This document shows positions 1-6,478 of a stretch of DNA of 64,000 nt, piece after piece; within the stretch, counting starts at the first letter, position 1; each line of letters starts with the position of its first letter. A program made the position numbers and the translations under genes. The notes beneath the pieces were generated by a model. The model did not search any database. It saw only the letters and a list, made by a program, of their open reading frames with translations, and had not been told where the DNA came from. The DNA comes from Aerococcus suis. GTDB lineage: Bacteria; Bacillota; Bacilli; Lactobacillales; Aerococcaceae. The stretch spans positions 1-64,000 of the forward strand of contig NZ_FWXK01000003.1 of assembly GCF_900176325.1 (NCBI RefSeq), given 5' to 3'.

Positions 1-40
1 GGAGCGGACCAGTACTAATGAGTCGAGGACTTATCCAAAG
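1..40 (+). rRNA. 23S rRNA, 3' end (partial)
   Basis: The first 40 bases read like the last bases of bacterial 23S rRNA (GTACTAATGAGTCGAGGACTT), followed by a short AT-rich spacer and 5S rRNA. Only the tail is inside the window; the exact 3' end is estimated. Confidence 0.85.
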
Positions 41-120
41 AAGGTAAGTTGTATGATATGGTTAAAGGGAAAACTTGTAGTATTCAGTTTTGAGCGAATA
101 ATGCTCAATATAATATGAAT

Positions 121-239
121 TGTGCGGTGACGATGGCAAGAAGGTCACACCTGTTCCCATCTCGAACACAGTAGTTAAGCTTCTTAGCGCCGAATGTAGT
201 TGGGGGTTTCCCCCTGTGAGACTAGGACGTCGCCGTGCA
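121..239 (+). rRNA. 5S rRNA
   Basis: About 119 nt. The 5' and 3' ends (GTGCGGTGA and TCGCCGTGC) pair to form helix I, and the internal block CCCATCTCGAACACAG is the highly conserved 5S loop region. It lies 80 nt downstream of 23S and directly before the tRNA array, as in Bacilli rrn operons. Ends may be off by one or two bases. Confidence 0.95.
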
Positions 240-250
240 ATGATTATTAT

Positions 251-324
251 TCCGCAATAGCTCAGTTGGTAGTAGCGCTTGACTGTTAATCAAGATGTCG
301 TAGGTTCGAGTCCTACTTGCGGAG
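251..324 (+). tRNA. tRNA-Asn (GTT)
   Basis: Cloverleaf with acceptor stem TCCGCAA/TTGCGGA, anticodon loop containing GTT and T-loop GGTTCGAGTCC. Discriminator base G. The CCA end is not encoded (GTTT follows). First tRNA after 5S. Confidence 0.95.
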
Positions 325-357
325 TTTAAATGGAGTATATTCTTTGAGCTGTTTCTT

Positions 358-444
358 GGAGAGTTGTCCGAGAGGCCGAAGGAGCACGATTGGAAATCGT
401 GTAAACAGGAAACTGTTTCAAGGGTTCGAATCCCTTACTCTCCG
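358..444 (+). tRNA. tRNA-Ser (GGA)
   Basis: Class II tRNA of 87 nt with a long variable arm; acceptor GGAGAGT/ACTCTCC, anticodon loop TTGGAAA giving anticodon GGA. Discriminator G, CCA not encoded. Confidence 0.95.
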
Positions 445-465
445 TATTATAAATAATAATGAGTT

Positions 466-537
466 GGCCCGTTGGTCAAGCGGTTAAGACACCGCCCTTT
501 CACGGCGGTAACACGGGTTCGAGTCCCGTACGGGTCA
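466..537 (+). tRNA. tRNA-Glu (TTC)
   Basis: Acceptor GGCCCGT/ACGGGTC, anticodon stem CCGCC/GGCGG with loop CTTTCAC (anticodon TTC). CCA not encoded. Confidence 0.95.
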
Positions 538-546
538 TTGTTTATT

Positions 547-619
547 GGAGAATTAGCTCAGCTGGGAGAGCGTCTGCCTTACAAGCAGGATGTCGGGGGT
601 TCGAACCCCTCATTCTCCA
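547..619 (+). tRNA. tRNA-Val (TAC)
   Basis: Acceptor GGAGAAT/ATTCTCC, anticodon loop CTTACAA (anticodon TAC), standard D and T arms. CCA not encoded. Confidence 0.95.
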
Positions 620-628
620 TTTAACGTT

Positions 629-701
629 GGTCCCGTAGTGTAGCGGTTATCACGCCTCCCTGTCACGGAGGAGATCGCGGGTTCGATTCCCGTCGGGACC
701 G
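629..701 (+). tRNA. tRNA-Asp (GTC)
   Basis: Acceptor GGTCCCG/CGGGACC, anticodon stem CCTCC/GGAGG with loop CTGTCAC (GTC). Discriminator G as expected for Asp. CCA not encoded. Confidence 0.95.
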
Positions 702-728
702 TAAGGTGTATATATGTTTTGACCTTTT

Positions 729-801
729 GGTCCGATAGCTCAGTTGGTAGAGCACGTGATTGAAGCTCACGGTGTCGGCAGTTCGACTCTGTCTCGGACC
801 A
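729..801 (+). tRNA. tRNA-Phe (GAA)
   Basis: Acceptor GGTCCGA/TCGGACC, anticodon stem CGTGA/TCACG with loop TTGAAGC (GAA). CCA not encoded. Confidence 0.94.
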
Positions 802-805
802 TTAT

Positions 806-886
806 GGAGGGATAGCGAAGTGGCCAAACGCAGCGGACTGTAAATCCGTTCCTTCGGGTTCGAAGGTTCAAATCCTTCTCCCTCCA
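806..886 (+). tRNA. tRNA-Tyr (GTA)
   Basis: Class II tRNA of 81 nt with extended variable arm; acceptor GGAGGGA/TCCCTCC, anticodon loop containing GTA in GGACTGTAAATCC. CCA not encoded. Confidence 0.95.
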
Positions 887-910
887 TTAATTATTAGTTT
901 TGGAAGCAAT

Positions 911-981
911 AGGGACATAGTTTAACGGCAGAACTACGGTCTCCAAAACCGTCGATGTGGGTTCGATTCCTACTGTCCCTG
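911..981 (+). tRNA. tRNA-Trp (CCA)
   Basis: Acceptor AGGGACA/TGTCCCT, anticodon stem ACGGT/ACCGT with loop CTCCAAA (anticodon CCA), discriminator G. No encoded 3' CCA tail. Confidence 0.95.
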
Positions 982-995
982 TTAAATATTATTAT

Positions 996-1069
996 GGCGA
1001 TTGTGGCGAAGTGGTTAACGCATCGGTTTGTGGCACCGACATTCGTGGGTTCGATTCCCATCAATCGCC
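996..1069 (+). tRNA. tRNA-His (GTG)
   Basis: Acceptor GCGATTG/CAATCGC plus the extra 5' G opposite a C discriminator that is diagnostic of tRNA-His. Anticodon GTG in CGGTTTGTGGCACCG. CCA not encoded. Confidence 0.94.
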
Positions 1070-1076
1070 CTTTTAT

Positions 1077-1148
1077 TGGGATATAGCCAAGCGGTAAGGC
1101 AACAGACTTTGACTCTGTCATGCGCTGGTTCGAATCCAGCTATCCCAG
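1077..1148 (+). tRNA. tRNA-Gln (TTG)
   Basis: Acceptor TGGGATA/TATCCCA, anticodon loop TTTGACT (TTG), discriminator G. CCA not encoded. Confidence 0.94.
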
Positions 1149-1163
1149 TTTTTTTTATATAAT

Positions 1164-1234
1164 GGCGGTATAGCCAAGTGGTAAGGCACGGGTCTGCAAA
1201 ACCTTGATCGCCGGTTCAAATCCGACTACCGCCT
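1164..1234 (+). tRNA. tRNA-Cys (GCA)
   Basis: Acceptor GGCGGTA/TACCGCC, loop CTGCAAA (anticodon GCA), discriminator T (U), typical of tRNA-Cys. CCA not encoded. Confidence 0.94.
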
Positions 1235-1249
1235 TATTTCTTTTAATAA

Positions 1250-1334
1250 GCCGGTGTGGCGGAATTGGCAGACGCGCTGGACTCAAAATCCTGTGCCCGT
1301 TTAGGGCGTGCCGGTTCGACCCCGGCCACCGGCA
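1250..1334 (+). tRNA. tRNA-Leu (CAA)
   Basis: Class II tRNA of 85 nt; acceptor GCCGGTG/CACCGGC, anticodon loop CTCAAAA (CAA), long variable arm. Last gene of the array; CCA not encoded. Confidence 0.93.
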
Positions 1335-1353
1335 TTACATATATATGAGTGTT

Positions 1354-1397
1354 AAAAAGATAGAAATGTTGTTAATACAACATTTCTATCTTTTTTT
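1354..1397 (+). terminator. Intrinsic terminator of the rRNA-tRNA operon
   Basis: An 18-bp A/T-rich stem (GATAGAAATGTTGT pairs with ACAACATTTCTATC, extended by A/T pairs) with a 4-nt loop, followed by seven T residues, 20 nt after tRNA-Leu. Confidence 0.9.
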
Positions 1398-1854
1398 ATC
1401 GCAATTTTTGTGTAAAGTCTTCACTAGCATTCAGTAGCTGTTGTGCTGCGATTCTCATCTATTTCTTTCAATCCTTTATAATTAAAAAAGTTAAAATAGT
1501 TGCTATAAAAAAAAGTAAAAGTTTAGTCATAGTATTAAATGTTAGATATCATATGATTAGCGGGAGCGATTTGCTCCTACTTACAAGCTATATGGCTATT
1601 TCTCTTCACTGGAGTCTTTAGCGTCGCTTTTATCTAACATATTCTCCTTTTTATATTTGTAAAAGTAGCAATAGATTATATTCATCTAATCACCACCTAA
1701 ATTATATTAATATCTACAATTGTGTTTCAGTATATCATTCAAATTAAATGAATTCACTTCAATAAACTTTTGTTAGATATGTGATGATTATACTATGCCA
1801 TTGGGTTGGTATGTGATATTTTATTTGATGAAAAGAAAAAATTGGAGGTAAAAC
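1398..1854. other. AT-rich intergenic region, 457 bp
   Basis: No long ORF on either strand. It holds a 29-codon ORF on the minus strand (1596-1685) described separately, and a small GGAGC/GCTCC hairpin at 1563-1577. The right part is the upstream region of the DUF4767 lipoprotein gene. I see no attachment site, transposon end or known RNA motif. Confidence 0.6.
1596..1685 (-). CDS. Possible small protein, 29 aa
   Basis: A 30-codon minus-strand ORF. Its ATG follows a near-consensus Shine-Dalgarno block (AGGTGGTGAT) at good spacing, and a second in-frame ATG after codon 15 has its own AAGGAG. The N-terminal half is aromatic and basic (Tyr/Lys-rich) and the C-terminal half is acidic (Asp/Ser/Glu). 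A TATAAT lies just upstream but close to the ribosome site. I do not recognise the peptide. Two stacked ribosome sites make translation plausible, but a chance ORF cannot be excluded. Confidence 0.28.
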   Translation of the reverse strand: MNIIYCYFYKYKKENMLDKSDAKDSSEEK

Positions 1855-2502
1855 ATGAAAGCTATCCTACTTATTATCGTCAGTTTATTATTAATAGGGT
1901 GTCAAAATAATAAGGAAATAAATGAGAACGAACACCATGAGTCGAATACGGAAGTAGTGAGTGAATCTTCTAATGAAGTTGATAACGAGAAAGAGCAAAA
2001 TTCAGAAGATAATTCCTTAAACGATGGAGAAGATAAGGAAGAAAATATGGAGTTATGGAATGATAGTAAATCAGAACAATTAGATGAGTTTATTCATCGT
2101 TGGGAGCAAGATATGGGTCAGGAGTACACCCAATATGCTCCTGGTAAAAATGCTGATTTATATGGTGTTAAAATTCCTGATGGCATATTAAAAGGGGACA
2201 ATATGCAAATGCAACCAGTTTTAGGCCAACCTGAATATAATGAAACCGTTTCGCCGTTAGACTTGGAGTGGTCAAAAGATGGACAATCTGAAGCCGACTA
2301 TGCGGTAGTAGCTGTATACAGTGATGATACTCAAGTTAACCAAAATGGCCCACACCATGTTTATCTCTTTGTTTTAAGAAATGGTGAACCTAATATTTTA
2401 TATACAGAGCAAAATCAAGGAAATGAAAATAATTACTTGTATTTTTGGCCAACTGAAAATCAGGAACTTATGGAAGGGTTTGTAAATATAGTCAATGGAT
2501 AA
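1855..2502 (+). CDS. DUF4767-type lipoprotein
   Basis: Predicted secreted lipoprotein of 215 aa. A signal peptide ends in the lipobox LLIGC (Cys16). A low-complexity acidic and Asn/Ser-rich linker follows (about 17-65). The C-terminal domain, from about Trp68 on, contains the pattern MGQEYTQYAPGKNADLYG and matches what I know of DUF4767, a domain of unknown function common on Lactobacillales cell-surface lipoproteins. The start is well placed behind TTGGAGG. It stands alone between the rRNA operon and a small peptide gene. The function is unknown; surface exposure is inferred from the lipobox. Confidence 0.8.
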   Translation: MKAILLIIVSLLLIGCQNNKEINENEHHESNTEVVSESSNEVDNEKEQNSEDNSLNDGEDKEENMELWNDSKSEQLDEFIHRWEQDMGQEYTQYAPGKNADLYGVKIPDGILKGDNMQMQPVLGQPEYNETVSPLDLEWSKDGQSEADYAVVAVYSDDTQVNQNGPHHVYLFVLRNGEPNILYTEQNQGNENNYLYFWPTENQELMEGFVNIVNG

Positions 2503-2568
2503 TATGGGAGTCATAAAACTTTTATTCTATTGACTAAACCTTTCTGACATTACTTTTTTGTAAATCGT

Positions 2569-2576
2569 GCTATACT
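2569..2576 (+). promoter_or_regulatory. Extended -10 promoter of the small peptide gene
   Basis: TGCTATACT (TG-n-TATACT) lies about 30 nt upstream of the ATG at 2608. No good -35 is seen at 17 bp, as is usual for extended -10 promoters. Confidence 0.5.
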
Positions 2577-2607
2577 TAATTTGTAGAGAGAAAGTTTAGG
2601 AGGAATT

Positions 2608-2706
2608 ATGATGTGGCGATTTTTGATTAAACCATTTTTGGATAAAATAGCAGCCATTATATTTTTCCTATATAAACATATTGATCACGTGGGGTTCTCC
2701 ACGTGA
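2608..2706 (+). CDS. Small hydrophobic peptide, 32 aa, toxin-like
   Basis: A complete mini-gene: an extended -10 promoter, the strong ribosome site AGGAGGAAT before ATGATG, 32 codons, and an intrinsic terminator whose hairpin contains the stop codon. The peptide starts MMWRFLIKPF and continues with a hydrophobic segment (IAAIIFFLY) after a basic/aromatic N-terminus, so a membrane location is likely. The last seven or so residues are specified by the terminator stem. Size and layout resemble type I toxins and other small membrane peptides of Firmicutes, but the sequence does not show the usual Fst motif. The real start could be the second ATG. Function unknown. Confidence 0.5.
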   Translation: MMWRFLIKPFLDKIAAIIFFLYKHIDHVGFST

Positions 2707-2712
2707 TTTTTC
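2684..2712 (+). terminator. Terminator overlapping the small peptide stop codon
   Basis: Perfect 9-bp stem ATCACGTGG/CCACGTGAT with a 6-nt loop, then TTTTC. The stop codon TGA at 2704-2706 lies in the 3' arm. Confidence 0.8.
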
Positions 2713-2744
2713 TGTCTATAAGATACTATGAAAGGCGGTGTCCT

Positions 2745-2879
2745 ATGATATTCTATTTTGAAAACATTCCAACCGAAGAATAGAAAAGAGTAGTGATCCA
2801 AATGGCTGAAAAATATGCTAGTATCTCGTGTGACTAACGTAACCAAGTCATTTATTTGAAATTAGGTTGCGCGAAGTAA
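2745..2879 (+). pseudogene. Decayed short ORF with two in-frame stops
   Basis: ATG at 2745 follows an imperfect Shine-Dalgarno (AGGCGGTG). The frame reads as 12 codons, a TAG (2781), 17 codons, a TAA (2835), then 13 codons to a TAA at 2877. The three segments look protein-like (MIFYFENIPTEE, then KRVVIQMAEKYASISCD, then RNQVIYLKLGCAK). This suggests a roughly 45-aa gene interrupted by two nonsense mutations. I do not recognise the family. A chance open frame is possible. Confidence 0.35.
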
Positions 2880-2900
2880 AAAATTGCTTCGCGTCTTTTT
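2870..2900 (+). terminator. Intrinsic terminator upstream of trmL
   Basis: CGCGAAG/CTTCGCG stem with a 10-nt loop followed by TCTTTTTG. It separates the small-gene region from trmL. Confidence 0.8.
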
Positions 2901-2936
2901 GTTGATACGTGAAAGGTATACTTATCAATTTCTGCG

Positions 2937-2945
2937 TGCTATAAT
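2937..2945 (+). promoter_or_regulatory. Extended -10 promoter of trmL
   Basis: TGCTATAAT, a perfect extended -10 element, about 65 nt before the trmL start and downstream of the preceding terminator. Confidence 0.6.
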
Positions 2946-3009
2946 TTCTAAGTGAATTTACTAATTCTCTTTAAATTAGAATTGGTTTAGAATGGAGAGA
3001 ATGGAATTT

Positions 3010-3519
3010 ATGACTAATCATATTGTATTGTTTGAACCTGAGATTCCTGCTAATACAGGTAATATTTCTAGAACTTGTGCCGCAACTGATACTGAATTAC
3101 ACTTAATTCGACCATTAGGTTTTAAAACAGATGATAAAATGCTAAAACGCGCTGGTCTTGATTATTGGGAGCACGTCAAAATTACTTATCATGATTCTTT
3201 ACCTGAGTTTATGGAATTTCTAGGGAATCGTCGCCTCTATTTAATTTCAAAATTTTCCCATCAAACGTATTCAGATGTCGATTTGTCAGCAACGGATGAA
3301 GACATTTTTTTCCTATTTGGCAAAGAGACAACGGGTTTACCTGAGGCTTTTATGCGGGAAAACGAGGAGAAATGTTTACGATTACCAATGGATGATACGC
3401 ATGTTAGAAGCTTAAATTTATCAAACACTGCCGCAATTGTTATTTATGAAGCTTTACGGCAACAAGGATTCCCTAATTTAGATTTAACGCATCATTATGA
3501 GCATGACAAACTAGATTAA
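3010..3519 (+). CDS. trmL: tRNA (cytidine/uridine-34 2'-O) methyltransferase TrmL
   Basis: SPOUT-class methyltransferase of 169 aa that methylates the wobble ribose of certain tRNA-Leu species using S-adenosylmethionine. The family motifs are in place: N-terminal HIVLFEPEIPANTGNISRTC, the knot motif FLFGKETTGLPE (about residues 101-112) and RLPM...SLNLSNTAA (about 124-141). The length is normal. I chose ATG 3010 because GGAGAG lies 10 nt upstream and family members begin just before the conserved HIVLFEP; an in-frame ATG at 2992 lacks a ribosome site. It is monocistronic, followed by a palindrome. Confidence 0.92.
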   Translation: MTNHIVLFEPEIPANTGNISRTCAATDTELHLIRPLGFKTDDKMLKRAGLDYWEHVKITYHDSLPEFMEFLGNRRLYLISKFSHQTYSDVDLSATDEDIFFLFGKETTGLPEAFMRENEEKCLRLPMDDTHVRSLNLSNTAAIVIYEALRQQGFPNLDLTHHYEHDKLD

Positions 3520-3528
3520 AACGATAGG

Positions 3529-3550
3529 AGGCTGGGATTAATCCCAGCCT
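3529..3550. terminator. Palindrome after trmL (GGCTGGGA type)
   Basis: Perfect 22-nt palindrome with core GGCTGGGATTAATCCCAGCC. The T-tract after it is poor (TTAATC), so termination may be weak. The same stem sequence recurs at 61522-61552 after ptsI. Confidence 0.6.
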
Positions 3551-3611
3551 TAATCAGTTTAAGTTAATATTAAATCATACTAAAGCTTGAGGTAAATGAT
3601 AGAAATTTTGG

Positions 3612-3617
3612 TAAAAT
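3612..3617 (+). promoter_or_regulatory. Promoter of the class A PBP gene
   Basis: TGGTAAAAT (extended -10) with a TTGAGG 19 bp upstream, about 38 nt before the ATG. Confidence 0.4.
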
Positions 3618-3654
3618 GATATTAAATTCAACCAAATAAAGTAGGTTTTATAAA

Positions 3655-5775
3655 ATGACACAAGAAAAACGACAAGCAAGAAAGTTTGAAGAGAAGTCAT
3701 GGGAAGAGATGACTTTTTTTGAAAAATTTAAACATCAATGGAAACAGTGGCATTTAACGCGATGGATAATTTTAACCGTATTAGCGGTGACGTTTGTTTT
3801 TGAAGGATATCTTATTATTCGCGCAAAATCAGTTGATGTTGGTTCCTTGCAAGAACAATTACAAATTACAACAGAAATCTATGATAAAGACGGTGAACAA
3901 GCTGGTGAGCTTTCTGATGATAATGGGACCTATGTGACTTTAGACAAAGTAAGTGAGCCGATGCAAAAAGCGCTACTTTCAACTGAGGATCGGCGTTTCT
4001 ATGATCATCCGGGTTTTGATATTATGGGGATTGGTAGAGCGAGTGTTGGTTATATTTTGAATGGTGGACAGATTGTCGGTGGTGGTTCTACTATTACGCA
4101 GCAATTAGTTAAAAATGCCTTTTTAACAAGTGACCAGACGTTACTACGTAAATTCAAAGAGTTTTTCCTAGCACTAGAGGTTGAAAAACATTATTCAAAA
4201 GATCAGATTTTGGAAATGTATTTGAATAATAGTTACTTCGGTAATGGAGTATATGGAATTGAAGACGCTAGTCAAAAATATTTTGGAAAACCAGCTAGTG
4301 ATTTAGAACTTTCTGAAGCAGCAGTATTAGCCGGAGCTGTTAAAGGACCATCTGTTTATAATCCAGTTGATGATTATGATGTAGCACTGGATCGCCGAAA
4401 TATGGTGCTACAGCTAATGGTTGATAATCAATTTATTAGTCAAGACGAGGCAAATGTGGCTATAAATACCGGAATGCCTCAAGAAAACAATCCTATTGAG
4501 TCTGATAGTTATCGTTATCCTTATTATTTTGACGCTGTAATAGAGGAAGCGATTAATAAGTTTGGAATCTCTGAAGAAGATTTGATGAATAAAGGGTATC
4601 GAATTTATACCAATCTAGACCCTAATTATCAAAGTAAAGTGCAAGAGGTTTATGATCAACCTGATCTTTTTCCAACGGCTCCTAATGGGGATACTGCCCA
4701 GAGTGCTACTGTTATTTTGAATCCTAAAACAGGTGGCGTGATGGCTACTGTAGGAGGAACAGGAGAGCACTCATTCAGAGGATTTAATCGAGCGACTCAA
4801 ATGCATAGACAACCTGCTTCAGCAATTAAGCCACTCAATGTGTATACGACGGCTTTAGAAAACGGTTATCATGCAGATGATGTTTTACCTGATGAAGTGA
4901 AATCATATGGCTCAGATGATTACACACCACAAAATGCGGATTATCAAACACAAGGAGACATTCTTCTCTGGGATGCGGTAGCGAAAAGTAAAAATACTTC
5001 AGCTGTATGGTTAATGAATAAATTAGGTGTTGATAAGACGATGAAAACATTAGATGGGTTTGGAATTCCTTACACTGATGATGATATGAACCTATCTAGT
5101 GCATTAGGAGGTTTAAACAAAGGGGTAACGCCACTACAAATGGCTAGTGCCTACACCGCATTTGCTAATGAAGGCGTACGTTCTGAAGGATTTTTCATTA
5201 CTAAAATTGTCGATCAAGATGGCAATGTAGTCGTTGATGAACAACAACCTAAACAAGACGAAGCAACATCAAAAGCAGTTGCTGATGAAATGACGAGTAT
5301 TCTATTGACAACTTATGATGAAGGCGGAACGGGTGCAACAATTGAGCCAGATGGTATTGAATTAGCTGGTAAGACTGGTACGGTCGAGCTTTCAGTTGAT
5401 GATGCACAGACAGACGGCTCTAGTGACCAATGGCAAGTCGCTTATACACCTGACTTTGTATTAACGACTTGGACTGGTTTCGACGAAACAACAGCTGATC
5501 ACTACTTATGGACGGGATCACCAACGACATCCCATGAGTTAGCAGGGTATATTATGGATAATGTTGTTTCTGTTAGTCCACAAACACCATTTGATATTGA
5601 GTCAGCCAAGAAACTATATGAAGAGCGTCGGTCGCAATCTGAAGCAAGTGAATCGCAATCTAATGATGACTCTAATAGCGATGAGTCATCTGAACCTGGC
5701 GTTATCGATCGAATTATTGACGGCGGACGAGACTTCTTTAACCAATTATTTGGTAATAATGATGAGGCAGCATAA
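3655..5775 (+). CDS. Class A penicillin-binding protein (GT51 + transpeptidase)
   Basis: Bifunctional peptidoglycan synthase of 706 aa on the outer membrane face. A short cytoplasmic N-terminus leads into one membrane segment (about 36-56). The glycosyltransferase domain carries the catalytic Glu in TEDRRFYDHPGFD (E112) and GGGSTITQQLVKN. The transpeptidase domain has all three active-site motifs: SAIK (Ser390), SKN (446-448) and KTGT (574-577). The C-terminus is a Ser/Glu/Asp-rich tail. Order and length suggest the PBP2a/PBP1-type enzyme of Lactobacillales; I cannot fix the paralogue. It has its own promoter and terminator. Confidence 0.93.
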   Translation: MTQEKRQARKFEEKSWEEMTFFEKFKHQWKQWHLTRWIILTVLAVTFVFEGYLIIRAKSVDVGSLQEQLQITTEIYDKDGEQAGELSDDNGTYVTLDKVSEPMQKALLSTEDRRFYDHPGFDIMGIGRASVGYILNGGQIVGGGSTITQQLVKNAFLTSDQTLLRKFKEFFLALEVEKHYSKDQILEMYLNNSYFGNGVYGIEDASQKYFGKPASDLELSEAAVLAGAVKGPSVYNPVDDYDVALDRRNMVLQLMVDNQFISQDEANVAINTGMPQENNPIESDSYRYPYYFDAVIEEAINKFGISEEDLMNKGYRIYTNLDPNYQSKVQEVYDQPDLFPTAPNGDTAQSATVILNPKTGGVMATVGGTGEHSFRGFNRATQMHRQPASAIKPLNVYTTALENGYHADDVLPDEVKSYGSDDYTPQNADYQTQGDILLWDAVAKSKNTSAVWLMNKLGVDKTMKTLDGFGIPYTDDDMNLSSALGGLNKGVTPLQMASAYTAFANEGVRSEGFFITKIVDQDGNVVVDEQQPKQDEATSKAVADEMTSILLTTYDEGGTGATIEPDGIELAGKTGTVELSVDDAQTDGSSDQWQVAYTPDFVLTTWTGFDETTADHYLWTGSPTTSHELAGYIMDNVVSVSPQTPFDIESAKKLYEERRSQSEASESQSNDDSNSDESSEPGVIDRIIDGGRDFFNQLFGNNDEAA

Positions 5776-5778
5776 TTT

Positions 5779-5812
5779 AAAAGGCAGTTGGTTACTATCA
5801 ACTGCCTTTTTG
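5779..5812 (+). terminator. Terminator after the PBP gene
   Basis: AAAAGGCAGTTG/CAACTGCCTTTTT stem, immediately after the stop codon. Confidence 0.88.
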
Positions 5813-5877
5813 CTTGCTTACATTTTAAATTCTTAGCATAATATGTTATATTATGCCTATTGAAAAGGAGTGTTATG

Positions 5878-6240
5878 ATGGCAAATATTTATGATACGAT
5901 TAATGATCTAGAGAAAGAAATTCGCGAACAAGATGTTTATAAAGGATTACTAGAAGCTATGCAAGCTGTAGCTAACGATGAAGAAGCGAATAAACTATAC
6001 AATGATTTTCGTGGTTTACAAGGCGAAATTCAAATGAAAGTTCAAATGGGACAAGAAATGTCTGAAGATGAAATTAAAAAAGCACAACAACTTCAAAAAG
6101 ACATGGAAGCCAATGATATTATTTCTCAATTATTAGATAAAGAAAAAGAACTAAATCAATTAATTGAAGATATTAATGTTGCGGTTACTCGTCCAATTCG
6201 TGAAGTTTATCAAGCAGCAAACGAAACGAAAGAAAATTAA
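5878..6240 (+). CDS. yheA: YheA-like (UPF0342, YlbF/YmcA superfamily) protein
   Basis: Small helical protein of 120 aa, rich in Glu, Gln and Lys, with no cysteine cluster or membrane segment. Composition, length and the position beside the yhaO-yhaN-yhaM genes match Bacillus YheA, a relative of the YlbF/YmcA RNase-Y-associated proteins. Its exact role is not established. I chose ATG 5878, 7 nt after AAAGGAG; ATG 5875 is also possible, and the upstream TTG at 5860 lies before the ribosome site. It has its own terminator. Confidence 0.8.
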   Translation: MANIYDTINDLEKEIREQDVYKGLLEAMQAVANDEEANKLYNDFRGLQGEIQMKVQMGQEMSEDEIKKAQQLQKDMEANDIISQLLDKEKELNQLIEDINVAVTRPIREVYQAANETKEN

Positions 6241-6258
6241 TGATTTGACATATCGATA

Positions 6259-6288
6259 GAAGCTGGATCTTGTATCCAGCTTTTTTTA
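6259..6288 (+). terminator. Terminator after yheA
   Basis: AGCTGGAT/ATCCAGCT stem with a 5-nt loop and seven T residues. Confidence 0.9.
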
Positions 6289-6478
6289 TGGATAAATTAG
6301 TGAGTAAATAATAAAAATCTTGTAAAAGTGAAAATACTTAAAGAAAAAAATAGTGATTCGCGCTATACTGGGATAACTAGACATGAAATTTTCATGAAAC
6401 GTAAGTTGTTAGATACGGCATATCTTTTAAATATGTTAGAATAATAATGATAACCTACGCAGTTAAGGAGAGATGACT

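Noticed and set aside
1468-1530. A 20-codon minus-strand ORF encoding a very hydrophobic peptide.
   Set aside because: No Shine-Dalgarno sequence upstream and T-rich DNA readily gives Phe/Leu/Ile codons by chance.
5502-5801. Minus-strand 99-aa ORF within the PBP gene, plus many similar opposite-strand ORFs elsewhere.
   Set aside because: These lie fully inside well-supported genes, lack ribosome sites and have unlikely compositions.
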